Source: an uncultured Flavobacteriales bacterium | GTDB lineage: Bacteria > Bacteroidota > Bacteroidia > Flavobacteriales > Crocinitomicaceae | Reading direction: 5' to 3' | NCBI GenBank assembly: GCA_946480085.1 | Contig: CAMLHZ010000005.1 | Span: forward strand, 124,001-188,000 | DNA: 64,000 nucleotides | Part shown: in pieces, positions 50,116 through 59,494 of the stretch | Layout of the letters: every line of letters starts with the position of its first letter | How positions within the stretch are numbered: position 1 is the first letter of the stretch | Made by a program: the position numbers and the translations under genes | The notes under the pieces: model-generated | Told to the model about the DNA's origin: nothing | Database searches by the model: none | What the model saw: the letters and a program-made list of their open reading frames with translations, nothing else

Positions 50116-52533
50116 TTAAAACGTGTTCAGTCGAAGCGTGAAAATGAAATTTCTTCCCGGTGCACTGATGTTCGACGCAAAGGTTCTATAATTCTGATTC
50201 AAGATGTTTTCACATGCCGCTTGTGCCGACAATTTTGAGGTGAATTGATAACTGATTCTTAAGTTGTAGGTTATCCAACCCGGCATTCCATCCGCAGTGG
50301 CATAAGCCAAATTATCTTCACCACTATCCGAATAATCGGCTAATTTTTTCCAACCGGAGTACTGACTGAACAATTCTGTTTGGAGTTTTTTCCAGGTAAA
50401 CTGAAGTGATGTTTTTCCGTAGACAGGCGGAATGTGATCCAGTGGTTTTTCTTGTTCATCAACATAAATGCGACCGTATGTATAGTTAATGGAGGAACCG
50501 ATAATCCAATGTTCGAGGAATTGTGCTTTAATGTTTCCTTCTGCACCGTAAACAATACCATAATTCGCATTTTGTGCAGCGTAAACATCCACATAATTGT
50601 CGTTGTAATAAGCAATGTCTGAACCGTTCAAGGTAGAAGGCAAAACAGCAATCACATTTTCTATTCTGGAATAATACCCAATAGCCGATACCTGAATGTT
50701 ATCCTTGTAGCGGTAGCTCAGCCCCAATTCGCCGGTGTAAACGGTTTCAGGCTTTAAGTTGGCGTTGGGAACAACCAGTTTTCCGGGCGTACTGCCTGTT
50801 TCAACCACAGATTCAAATACTTTTGCCAAATCGTCTACATTCGGAGCTCTAAAACCAGTTGAACCGTTTAGTGAAACCCGAAAACGTTTCGTTGGTTGAA
50901 ATATCATTCCCAGATTTCCATTTAAAGCACTGTTACTTTGGTTGGCATCACTGTAAGGGAAGTCGTAGAATGTTCTATCGATGAATTTGGCTTTTAGCTG
51001 AACATAATTGGCGCGAATTCCACCAGTTACAATGAATTTTTCGGAGAACTCAATGGCATCGGTTAAGTAAACTGCTGCGGTTGACATGGAAGAACCTCCA
51101 TCCGGATAGCGTGTATCCAAACCGCTTGTGGTATCCGCTTCAATGTTTTCTTTCACTGCCGTTGATTGCACATCATCGTATTTGGCAAATACCCCGTATC
51201 TAATCTCATGTTTTCCTATCCTTTTCTCCAAATCAAACAAGAAGGTACTCACCATTACTTTTTCATTTCTATGGTTTAAAAAAGCGGATTTAAATGCTCT
51301 GTCGTGACGACTTTCTTCAATCCATTGCTGAGAAACATTCAATTTCAATTGATCGTAGAACTTACTTTTTTTGTTCACAGAGAGTTCATAGCTGATTAAA
51401 GCTCTGGTTTGTGGCCCATAGTACCATTCTGAAAAACGAGGAAGTCCATTTTTGGTTTGTGTCAGCCTGTCGTATCTGGGAACGTCACTGGAATTGGAAA
51501 ACTGCAAATTCAGCGTATGCACAATGTTGTTGTTTTGCTTGAACGCTATTTTTTGGAGGAGGTCGTACTGGCTGTATGCTGATCCTATTTGTTTATTCTT
51601 ATCTGGATTATTGACCATGGAATCCATGCCATTGATGCGCTCCACATAAAAAGTTCTTTCTCCAAAATCGGGATACTTGCTGCTTCTTACGCTTCCTTGT
51701 GTCAAGTCGCCAAAATTGGAATAGGTGAAACTAGTGAACGAAGACCAGCGTTTCCAGCCAAGGTTCAAAGAAGTGTGTCCTGAGTAACCGTTTGCCGCGG
51801 AAAAATATCTGGCGTAAGAATTCGTTTTCACCAGTATTGTATCTGATTCCGAAAACTGGGGTTTGATGGTATGGAAGTGCATGACACCTCCAAGTGCATC
51901 CGATCCGTAAACCACCGAACCTGGACCAAAAACGATTTCTACACTTTCTAACGAAGCGGGATCGATTGTTAAGACGTTTTGCAGATGTCCACCTCTGTAA
52001 ATGGCGTTATTCAATGGAATCCCATCAACCACAAGCAATACTTTATTGGTCTCGAAACCTCTGATTACTGGAGAACCGCCACCCAATTGAGATTTTTGTA
52101 CGAAAACAGAACCGTTCGAAGCCAACACATCGGCGCTATTGCTTTGGTTCATACGCTGCAACTCAGAGCTGCGAATGGTTTCAATGCGTTTGGGTACGTC
52201 CGATTTCTTTTCTAAAAACCGACTCGATGAAACCGTAACTTCATCCAAATCAATCGATTTTTCAAGTAAACGAACAGCTGTCAATTCACGATTCGTGATC
52301 TGAATAGTCAAGCTCAAGTAATTGGGGTGTTCAATCAAAACATCAGCCGGAATTGCGATTCCGCTTAAATCAATTGTCCCCGCAGCATTGGAGGTATAGG
52401 TCCTTTCGTTATGCACAACACTGATGTTAGAAATGGGCTGATTGGTATAATCATCAACAATTTGGAGTTTTTGTGCATGTGCTAAAGCTGATAAGCAAGC
52501 CATAGCAGCGAGGAGGATAATGGTTTTCATCAT
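50116..52533 (-). CDS. TonB-dependent outer-membrane receptor
   Basis: 805 residues. Signal peptide (ALAHAQ), carboxypeptidase-regulatory-like domain at about 22-100 (LQIVDDYTNQPISNISVVHN), plug domain at about 105-220 (GGGSPVIRGFETNKVLLVVDGIPLNN and GPGSVVYGSDALGGVM), then a 22-strand-type barrel ending FIFTLRLNTF. The plug with GSDALGGVM and the barrel style resemble haem/haemoglobin or colicin-type receptors, but the substrate is not certain. ATG codons at residues 1 and 2 are both possible. Confidence 0.94.
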   Translation of the reverse strand: MMKTIILLAAMACLSALAHAQKLQIVDDYTNQPISNISVVHNERTYTSNAAGTIDLSGIAIPADVLIEHPNYLSLTIQITNRELTAVRLLEKSIDLDEVTVSSSRFLEKKSDVPKRIETIRSSELQRMNQSNSADVLASNGSVFVQKSQLGGGSPVIRGFETNKVLLVVDGIPLNNAIYRGGHLQNVLTIDPASLESVEIVFGPGSVVYGSDALGGVMHFHTIKPQFSESDTILVKTNSYARYFSAANGYSGHTSLNLGWKRWSSFTSFTYSNFGDLTQGSVRSSKYPDFGERTFYVERINGMDSMVNNPDKNKQIGSAYSQYDLLQKIAFKQNNNIVHTLNLQFSNSSDVPRYDRLTQTKNGLPRFSEWYYGPQTRALISYELSVNKKSKFYDQLKLNVSQQWIEESRHDRAFKSAFLNHRNEKVMVSTFLFDLEKRIGKHEIRYGVFAKYDDVQSTAVKENIEADTTSGLDTRYPDGGSSMSTAAVYLTDAIEFSEKFIVTGGIRANYVQLKAKFIDRTFYDFPYSDANQSNSALNGNLGMIFQPTKRFRVSLNGSTGFRAPNVDDLAKVFESVVETGSTPGKLVVPNANLKPETVYTGELGLSYRYKDNIQVSAIGYYSRIENVIAVLPSTLNGSDIAYYNDNYVDVYAAQNANYGIVYGAEGNIKAQFLEHWIIGSSINYTYGRIYVDEQEKPLDHIPPVYGKTSLQFTWKKLQTELFSQYSGWKKLADYSDSGEDNLAYATADGMPGWITYNLRISYQFTSKLSAQAACENILNQNYRTFASNISAPGRNFIFTLRLNTF

Positions 52534-52746
52534 AAGTGTAGAAATGGAAATAAGAAGTTTACAATGGAACTACGAAGTAATCTATTTTTTTAACGAATTG
52601 CGTTAGATGTCCAATGCAACTTTGTTGGCATTCATGAATTCCCACCAAAAACAAGACGGTTTAGTGAAGCACTCGCTGGAATCAAAGCGCAACACATGAC
52701 TTGTCTTTATCTGCCCGTTTTTATGCTCTTCTTTTTGAAGAATAAG

Positions 52747-52754
52747 TACATTTG
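52747..52754 (+). promoter_or_regulatory. -7 element of the TSUP gene
   Basis: TACATTTG matches TAnnTTTG, 47 bases before the ATG. No clear -33 box. Confidence 0.4.
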
Positions 52755-52800
52755 GATCAGCTTTCGAAGAAACAGTTTGAACAACATATAATCAGCAGTT

Positions 52801-53580
52801 ATGTTAGCAGAGTACATTACCATTTGCTTTTTTTCATTACTGGGTTCTGGATTAACCTTTTTTTCTGGCTTTGGATTGGGAACCATTCTGGTTCCCGTTT
52901 TTGCCTTCTTTTTTCCACTGGAATTGGCCATTTCATTGACAGCTATCGTACACTTTCTAAACAATGTATTCAAGTTGTTTCTGGTTGGGAAAAACGCCAA
53001 TAGAACCATTGTTATCAAGTTTGGGCTTCCTGCAATTGCATTCGCTTTTATTGGTGCTTACGTGTTGCACCTTATGTCGGATCTGAATCCAGTGCTGGAT
53101 TATTCCGTTTTAGGTATAAGCGCAAATGTCACTGTTCCCAAACTCATTGTGGGCGTTTTACTTGGTTTCTTCGCGCTTTTTGATTTGGTGCCAAAGCTGT
53201 CAAAACTACAGTTTAACGAAAAGTACATTCCGCTTGGCGGCGTCTTGAGTGGCTTTTTTGGCGGATTATCTGGTAATCAGGGGGCATTAAGATCTGCCTT
53301 CCTTATTCGTTCCAATTTATCAAAAGAGCAGTTTATCGCAACGGGTGTGGTCATCGCCGTGTTAATCGACATTTCGCGATTGGGTGTTTACTCCTCGGAC
53401 CTTGCAAAGCAGCACCATCAACTGGATTATTTGCTCTTGACCATTGCAGTCTTATCAGCGTTCACGGGAGCTTTTTTAGGAAATAAACTCTTAAAGAAAG
53501 TCACTGTAAAATTCATTCAATACTTCGTTGCGATCATGCTTCTACTGTTTTCGCTGTTGTTAATAGTGGGAATTGCCTAG
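52801..53580 (+). CDS. TSUP-family transporter (TauE/SafE-like)
   Basis: 259 residues with about eight membrane helices in two inverted halves. Family features: LGSGLTFFSGFGLGTILVPVFAFFFPLELAISLTAIVHFLNN and GGVLSGFFGGLSGNQGALRS AFLI. TSUP members export sulfite, sulfoacetate or other small anions; the substrate here is unknown. Divergent from the TonB receptor. Confidence 0.9.
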   Translation: MLAEYITICFFSLLGSGLTFFSGFGLGTILVPVFAFFFPLELAISLTAIVHFLNNVFKLFLVGKNANRTIVIKFGLPAIAFAFIGAYVLHLMSDLNPVLDYSVLGISANVTVPKLIVGVLLGFFALFDLVPKLSKLQFNEKYIPLGGVLSGFFGGLSGNQGALRSAFLIRSNLSKEQFIATGVVIAVLIDISRLGVYSSDLAKQHHQLDYLLLTIAVLSAFTGAFLGNKLLKKVTVKFIQYFVAIMLLLFSLLLIVGIA

Positions 53581-54058
53581 TAAAATAACGAAGAGGCGGG
53601 AGCGCAGTAGTGCCTGGATCTAACAAGAAAGCTCTTTTTGAAGATGGTGGAGAAAAATAATTCAATCCATGGAATGAACCAAAATTCACCCAATTATATG
53701 ATTCCTATATCGATTTAGTTATAATCAATATCACGATAATTCTATGGAATTGTCCTAATCCGGATTGTTGAAGAGGTGTGAGCTACATTCCTTTCTCTAG
53801 TGGTAAGATATTAAACAAGTGTTTGCATGCAGGCTTTTTTGTTGAATGGAGAGGCTCTGCGTGAAAAGTGGCCAAAGAATCGGTGGTTTTCAGTTTTAAA
53901 CAAAATTTAAGGTAATGTTGGAAATACAACATTTGGAACAGTTTGAAGACGAATGTTCATTTTTTAAAACCACAATAGAAGTTTGTTAACTTTCAGAATT
54001 GAAAATGTTTTTTTGACATTTTTAGAAGAGTGGACCATAAACAGTAAAACCAAAAAGT
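53581..54058. other. 478-base intergenic region without a recognised gene
   Basis: AT-rich. Contains short direct repeats (TGGAAATACAACATTTGGAACAG with internal duplications) and a TGCATGCA palindrome at about 53825. A TAACTTTC box near 53984 could serve the downstream secreted pair. Nothing else is supportable. Confidence 0.4.
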
Positions 54059-54583
54059 ATGAACGGCAAAAGGCACATAGGAATTGTACTTACATTCCTT
54101 GTTTTGATTTGTATGAATTTTACCACGCTGGCACAGGGATCGGTAAAAAAATACAAGCACAGAGAATTTCGAAAAAAACCGATTTGGATTGAAATGATGA
54201 ATGATCCGAATGCGAACTATTACCAGACCATTGAAGCATTCAGATTGTTTTGGAAAGACCGAATTTTACCCGAAGAACCATTTGAAAATCACGAGTTGGA
54301 TACCTTTGAACGAGAAGTGGGATTAGAGCAGGAAGACGAATCGGAGGAAGAGCGCAAGCGCGAACATGAACGAAAAGAAAAAAAGAGAAAGCGAAAAGGA
54401 AAACCAAACGAAACCATGCTTTACGCTTCTGAAGTGCGTGCATTCAAAGCTTGGATAAAAGCCGTAAAGCCTTGGGTGCGTGAAGATGGTAGTATTGTTT
54501 CTGAAGAAGAACAACAACGAATCATTGACGCTCAGAAAGAAGAGTTGAAAAAACTGGAAGAACTCAATACGCCTAAAAAGTAA
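54059..54583 (+). CDS. Secreted charged helical protein
   Basis: 174 residues, signal peptide ending TTLAQ. The mature protein is highly charged, with an Arg/Glu/Lys block at about residues 97-118 (EEERKREHERKEKKRKRKGK) and a final Glu/Lys-rich helix. DPNANYYQTIEAFRLFWKDR is the best-conserved-looking stretch. It precedes the 1253-residue T9SS propeller gene by six bases. I recall similar small/large pairings in related bacteria but cannot verify it. Function unknown. Confidence 0.75.
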   Translation: MNGKRHIGIVLTFLVLICMNFTTLAQGSVKKYKHREFRKKPIWIEMMNDPNANYYQTIEAFRLFWKDRILPEEPFENHELDTFEREVGLEQEDESEEERKREHERKEKKRKRKGKPNETMLYASEVRAFKAWIKAVKPWVREDGSIVSEEEQQRIIDAQKEELKKLEELNTPKK

Positions 54584-54589
54584 TCTCCG

Positions 54590-57500
54590 ATGAAAAATAT
54601 ACTCCTTATAACACTATCGCTGCTAAGCCTTTGCTCTTATGCGCAGCTTGCCAACTGGACACCTGTTCCAGGTGGAACCGACTTTCCAACAAACAACTCC
54701 GGACAAATTCACGGCTTTTGTCGCATTAGTCAGATGAAATTTCATGCTTCCGATACCAATAAATACTACGCTGTTACAGGTGAAGGTGGATTGTTCTTAT
54801 CTACAGATCAAGGTGCCAATTGGACTGTGGCTCCTGGAACGGATGTTCTTACGAATAACTGTGCATCCATCTGTGTTGATTACACAAACGACCAACACCT
54901 CCTTTTAGGGACAGGTGATGCCAATTACTATTCGAACAGTTCAGCTGGATTGATGAAATCAAACAACGGTGGTGGCTCATTCAGCAGTACCAGTTTAACC
55001 AATTGCCTGGTTATTGAGATTCTTCAGAATTCCACCAACTCTATGGAATACCTTGCTGCTACCAACAAAGGGATTTACAAATCTACCAACGGTGGAGACA
55101 ATTGGACAGTAGTAACAGGAACCAATATTCCTTTTTCAGATATGAAGGTCAACACCGCTGCTGGTTCTCAAATTGTGTATGCTTGTACTCAGGAAAATGT
55201 ACCACGCTTTTACCGTTCAACCAACTTCGGAACTTCTTGGACACAAATTACCAGTGGAGTGATCGCTTCAGCTGCAAATATTCAATCAGGTTCCCGCATT
55301 GGTGTTACAGCTGCCAATCCAAATATTGTTTATTTATCGGTTGTTGGTGGCGGTGGAATTATTCTAAGATCTACAGATGGTGGCTTGAATTTCAGTACGC
55401 AAAAGGCGGAGGGAAGTCCTTACATTACTTTTTACGACGACGATGTGACCGAAGGAGGTCAGGGAAATTACAATCATGCCATTACCGTAGACCCGGTTGA
55501 TCCAGCTAAGCTCTGGCTTCAGGCACACTGTACCTGGTATTCAACCAATAGCGGAGTTACTTGGACTTTGCTTACGCACTGGTGGGAAAAATGCCATACC
55601 GATATGCATCAAATTCAGCAAGCTCCATTCAATCGCAACAAATTGTACAGTATGAATGACGGTGGTGTTTGGTTGAGTACCGACGGTGGAAATACCTGGA
55701 CACCCAAAAGCGATGGACTTTATGCCTATGAAATTGGGAACAAGTGCGGTATTGGTAGCCAAATTGATAAAAACTTTATTTCTATCGGAACACAAGATAA
55801 CGGACGTGTTATTTCAAATGCCAATGGTTGGTTTACAACAGGAGGTGGAGATGATTATGCTAAGCGTCAATGTGACTACAATGGAAACATTTATTTTGAT
55901 GGAATAGAACGCCAACTGAATCAAACAGGTGCTATGGTAGAATACGGACTTCCAACAACCAACTGGAATGCCTTCGGATTCAACCGAACAAATGTGGATT
56001 TGGCGTTTGTTGGAGTAACAGATGTGTATCGTACCACGAACTTGACAGCTGGAACACCAACTTGGACACAGATTTCGAGCTTCAATCAAACAATTGTGGA
56101 CATCCATAGCAGCATTGCCGATCCAAATCGTTTGTACGTCTTGGTATCGAATGGCGACTTGTATGTGTCTACAAATGCCTTGTCGGCAACACCAACGTTC
56201 GTGCAGCGCATTCTTCCGGGGTCTGCCAGTTCACTTGGAAGTGTAGCAGCTATTCCGAATAACGCGGACATCGTTCATGTAGCAGAAAACAATGCGGTTT
56301 ATCGATCTGCAGATGGAGGTGTAAACTGGACGAACGTAACGTACAACCTTCCGAACGTGAACCATAGAAGAATTTTGGCTGAACAGTTCGGAGGTACGCA
56401 AGAGCTCGTGTTCATTGCTACCAACAACGCCGTTTATTACAAAAAAGCTGGAGCTACTACTTGGACAAATTACAGTACCAACCTTCCAGGAAGAAAGGCG
56501 CCAACCGAGTTTTCGATGTATGACGATGGAACCAATCAGTCGAGAATTCGATACGCCAGTTTTGGTAGAGCAATATGGGAAAGCGGATTCGATAACCTGC
56601 GTCCGTTTAGCGCACATATCGTTGTTGGTGATAGTGTAATGGACTGTGATAATTCAGCTGTACTTTACACCCAAGGTTGTGTTGGTGCCATTAATACGCC
56701 CATTTCGTATGCTTGGACCTTTACTGGAGGAACACCTTCAACATCAACCGCAGCAAGTCAAAGTGTTACTTATCCGAGCACAGGAACCTACACTGTGACA
56801 CTCACTGCTACCGATGCATTAAACAATACCTCCACAAAAACAATTTCTGTTTATGTTCAAGTGAACACGCAACTTGCATTGCCGTTGACTGAAGGATTTG
56901 TAGCAACCGCTTTTCCTCCATTGGGTTGGAGTCAAGTAAACATTGAACATGTTTCTGAGCTTTGGGAGCGCAATTCATCCGTTGGATCACAAGGGTCAAC
57001 ACAATCGATGATGTACCGGAACTATGACTTTTACAACGGAGATCGAGATGAAATGAGAAGTAGCGGATACGATTTTACCGGTATTTCTAGTGCAACTTTG
57101 ACATTCGATGTGGCGCATAGAAGGTATTCTGGAGCAAATGTCGACTCATTGGCAGTTTTGGTTTCAACAGATTGTGGAGCGACATTTACTACGGTTTACT
57201 TCAAATGGGGGAATACGCTATCCACAGTTACAGGTGATTTTACACCATCTGCTTTTATTCCAACACCGTCACAATGGCGAACTGAAACCATTGATTTGAG
57301 TCCTTATATCGGTAATCCGAATGTGTTATTCAGTTTCCAAAATAGAGGAAATTACGGACAACACATCTACATTGATAACATTAACTTGACGGGCGTAATT
57401 GCAACAGCCGGACCTAATTTTGGTGCAGCGCCTGCCACCGTGTGTACAGGACAAACAGTAACGGTAACCGACGCGTCTACTGGAGCTACTTCATGGAACT

Positions 57501-58351
57501 GGGATTTTGGGCCTGGAGCTACGCCAGCAACGGCAACAGGTGTTGGACCGCATACGGTTTCCTATTCCACTTCTGGAACAAAAACAATTACATTAACTGT
57601 GAATGGTGGAGGCACCATTTCTCATGACGTAGTTGTAAATGCAACTCCAGCAACACCAACGATATCAGCAGATGGACCAATCACGTTCTGTTCGGGGGAC
57701 GACGTGGTACTGACATCATCGTCAGCAACCGGAAATACTTGGTCTACAGGAGAAACAACGCAATTTATTACCGTTTCTGATCCGGCAATTTATACGGTTA
57801 CAGTGGATAACGCAGGATGTTTGTCGGGTGTTTCGAACCAAACAGCGGTAACGGTTAACGCCAATCCAACGGTTGCTTTTGCACCTATCGAAGATGTATG
57901 TTTGGACGATCCGGCTATAACCTTGAATGAAGGAACTCCTGCTGGAGGAACATACAGTGGAAATGGTGTAAGTGGGGGACAATTCAATCCAACGAGCGCT
58001 GGCTTAGGCATGTTTACACTTACGTATTCATACACAGATGGTAACGGTTGTACAGGAACGGCGAGCATTGATGTGCAAGTAGATGATTGTGCAGGAATCA
58101 AGGAGAATGAAGCGAATTTTGTTTCCATCTACCCGAATCCTTCCGACGGCTTGTTTACCGTTGACGCTGGAAAACTTGCAATCGAAAACATTATCATTTA
58201 CGATAGCAAGGGTAGAGTAGTAAAAGAAATCGAGGTTTCGAAAAATACAACGATGAAGATAAACATTTCAGACATGGCAAATGGAGCTTATACCGTTAAG
58301 GTAATTACAGCAGATGCTTGGCAGAATGTTCCGATTGTATTGGAACGATAA
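54590..58351 (+). CDS. T9SS-sorted sortilin/BNR-propeller protein with PKD domains
   Basis: 1253 residues. Signal peptide (residues 1-19); VPS10/BNR-type propeller repeats at about 20-660 (LFLSTDQGANWTV, IYKSTNGGDNWTV, VWLSTDGGNTWTP, VYRSADGGVNWTN); a PKD domain at about 680-762 (YAWTFTGGTPSTSTAASQSV); a jelly-roll/MAM-like segment at 765-940; a second PKD at about 942-1015 (WNWDFGPGATPATATG); Ig-like sequence; and a T9SS type A domain from about 1178 (VSIYPNPSDGLFTV). Probably a large surface or secreted adhesin or glycan-binding protein; no hydrolase site could be assigned. Confidence 0.9.
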   Translation: MKNILLITLSLLSLCSYAQLANWTPVPGGTDFPTNNSGQIHGFCRISQMKFHASDTNKYYAVTGEGGLFLSTDQGANWTVAPGTDVLTNNCASICVDYTNDQHLLLGTGDANYYSNSSAGLMKSNNGGGSFSSTSLTNCLVIEILQNSTNSMEYLAATNKGIYKSTNGGDNWTVVTGTNIPFSDMKVNTAAGSQIVYACTQENVPRFYRSTNFGTSWTQITSGVIASAANIQSGSRIGVTAANPNIVYLSVVGGGGIILRSTDGGLNFSTQKAEGSPYITFYDDDVTEGGQGNYNHAITVDPVDPAKLWLQAHCTWYSTNSGVTWTLLTHWWEKCHTDMHQIQQAPFNRNKLYSMNDGGVWLSTDGGNTWTPKSDGLYAYEIGNKCGIGSQIDKNFISIGTQDNGRVISNANGWFTTGGGDDYAKRQCDYNGNIYFDGIERQLNQTGAMVEYGLPTTNWNAFGFNRTNVDLAFVGVTDVYRTTNLTAGTPTWTQISSFNQTIVDIHSSIADPNRLYVLVSNGDLYVSTNALSATPTFVQRILPGSASSLGSVAAIPNNADIVHVAENNAVYRSADGGVNWTNVTYNLPNVNHRRILAEQFGGTQELVFIATNNAVYYKKAGATTWTNYSTNLPGRKAPTEFSMYDDGTNQSRIRYASFGRAIWESGFDNLRPFSAHIVVGDSVMDCDNSAVLYTQGCVGAINTPISYAWTFTGGTPSTSTAASQSVTYPSTGTYTVTLTATDALNNTSTKTISVYVQVNTQLALPLTEGFVATAFPPLGWSQVNIEHVSELWERNSSVGSQGSTQSMMYRNYDFYNGDRDEMRSSGYDFTGISSATLTFDVAHRRYSGANVDSLAVLVSTDCGATFTTVYFKWGNTLSTVTGDFTPSAFIPTPSQWRTETIDLSPYIGNPNVLFSFQNRGNYGQHIYIDNINLTGVIATAGPNFGAAPATVCTGQTVTVTDASTGATSWNWDFGPGATPATATGVGPHTVSYSTSGTKTITLTVNGGGTISHDVVVNATPATPTISADGPITFCSGDDVVLTSSSATGNTWSTGETTQFITVSDPAIYTVTVDNAGCLSGVSNQTAVTVNANPTVAFAPIEDVCLDDPAITLNEGTPAGGTYSGNGVSGGQFNPTSAGLGMFTLTYSYTDGNGCTGTASIDVQVDDCAGIKENEANFVSIYPNPSDGLFTVDAGKLAIENIIIYDSKGRVVKEIEVSKNTTMKINISDMANGAYTVKVITADAWQNVPIVLER

Positions 58352-58373
58352 GACTGTAAATTGATATATAAAA

Positions 58374-58411
58374 GCGAAAAAGGGAGCTCTAGAGTTCCCT
58401 TTTCGTTGTTA
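58374..58411 (+). terminator. Rho-independent terminator
   Basis: CGAAAA-AGGGA pairs with TCCCT-TTTCG around GCTCTAGAG, followed by TTGTT. Confidence 0.75.
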
Positions 58412-58634
58412 TTAATATCTTTTATGTTAAAAGATGCTACTTGCATTGTATTGACCTCCCTCTTATAGAAAATTCTTAAAGAAGAATTACCAGACCAACT
58501 ACCAATGCTACTATACCTAATACTAACATGACTCGTTTTTTTTCGCTTTCGCTGATTAATACTTACCTATTTTCAATCATTGTGCCGCGAACAAGTTTCT
58601 ATACAAAACTCAGTGTTTACTCGGGGTTGCGCTG

Positions 58635-58925
58635 ATGCCAAATTTGGAAATGTGCGTCATTTCTTTTCAAAATGAAAATGGTGCTTTCAAAATGGGTTTT
58701 ACAATTTCAGTTTCAGGTAAAACTGCATTAATAAAAAACACAGAGAGAAGGAGAACGCAGAGATTTTGTCTACCGACTGACTGGTTCAGTGAAATTGTCT
58801 TAATTTCTGTTTCTGCCGCTTTGTTGATAATCGGAGTTGTGAATTTCTACATGCATAAACAAAAAATCAAGGAAAGTGAAAGACAGATCGGCAATTACAA
58901 GATGGAATTTCTGGACGATGAGTAA
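58635..58925 (+). CDS. Small membrane protein, uncertain
   Basis: 96 codons. Only the C-terminal half is convincing: a membrane helix (EIVLISVSAALLIIGVVNFY) followed by a charged tail (KQKIKESERQIGNYKMEF). The N-terminal part spans a purine-rich ACAGAGAGAAGGAGAACGCAG stretch of a type frequent between genes, so the true start may be later or the ORF may be spurious. Confidence 0.35.
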   Translation: MPNLEMCVISFQNENGAFKMGFTISVSGKTALIKNTERRRTQRFCLPTDWFSEIVLISVSAALLIIGVVNFYMHKQKIKESERQIGNYKMEFLDDE

Positions 58926-58940
58926 TTGAAGCTTAGAGTA

Positions 58941-59387
58941 TTATTCATAATCATAATGCCATATTGCGGTAGCATCTTTTCCTTCTGAGAAATTGAAAAT
59001 GAGATAATCATGTTTCCCTCGCCAATAATAGATCAATTCATCGGGATACTTCTCATCGGGTTTTCCCATTATTCGTCTGATGTATTTCTTGCTTTTACCA
59101 GTTAGACGAGTTTCTAATGCTCGCATGATTTCAGCGAAATCACTTCCGAACCTATTACAGTCCTCGCAATCGGATTTTTTCAATCGCTTAAACTCTTTAC
59201 CTAACAACTTCGAGTCGATTTTCTCAAACGTATCATTACTATATTTACTTGAACAACAGGTTGGTGGCCGTTTCTTCAATAAACCATCATTCAATTGAAA
59301 ACCCTGAATAAAATAAAAAGAAGTCAGTAGAAATGAAAGTATAACGATCTTGCTAATGCTTCGTTTAAAAATAGTCTTGAATTGCAT
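58941..59387 (-). CDS. Exported protein with SmpA/OmlA-like C-terminus
   Basis: 148 residues. An uncleaved or poorly defined N-terminal signal (SKIVILSFLLTSFYFIQGF), a cysteine-rich middle (PPTCCSS, SDCEDCNR), and a C-terminal part IRRIMGKPDE, YYWRGKHDYLIFNF that recalls BamE/SmpA-type small domains. Single gene, divergent from the GH5 gene. Function unknown. Confidence 0.65.
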   Translation of the reverse strand: MQFKTIFKRSISKIVILSFLLTSFYFIQGFQLNDGLLKKRPPTCCSSKYSNDTFEKIDSKLLGKEFKRLKKSDCEDCNRFGSDFAEIMRALETRLTGKSKKYIRRIMGKPDEKYPDELIYYWRGKHDYLIFNFSEGKDATAIWHYDYE

Positions 59388-59494
59388 GTGAATGATTTTA
59401 ATTCCGACTGAAGTTAGTGAAAATCCGAATCCTTGATTGCTGAATTCAAGATCTAAACATCTAATAACTATCTTTCATTTTCGAAACACTACTT

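Noticed and set aside
53983..54192. 69-codon ORF overlapping the secreted charged protein
   Set aside because: Out of frame with the signal-peptide-bearing gene at 54059 and without recognisable features.
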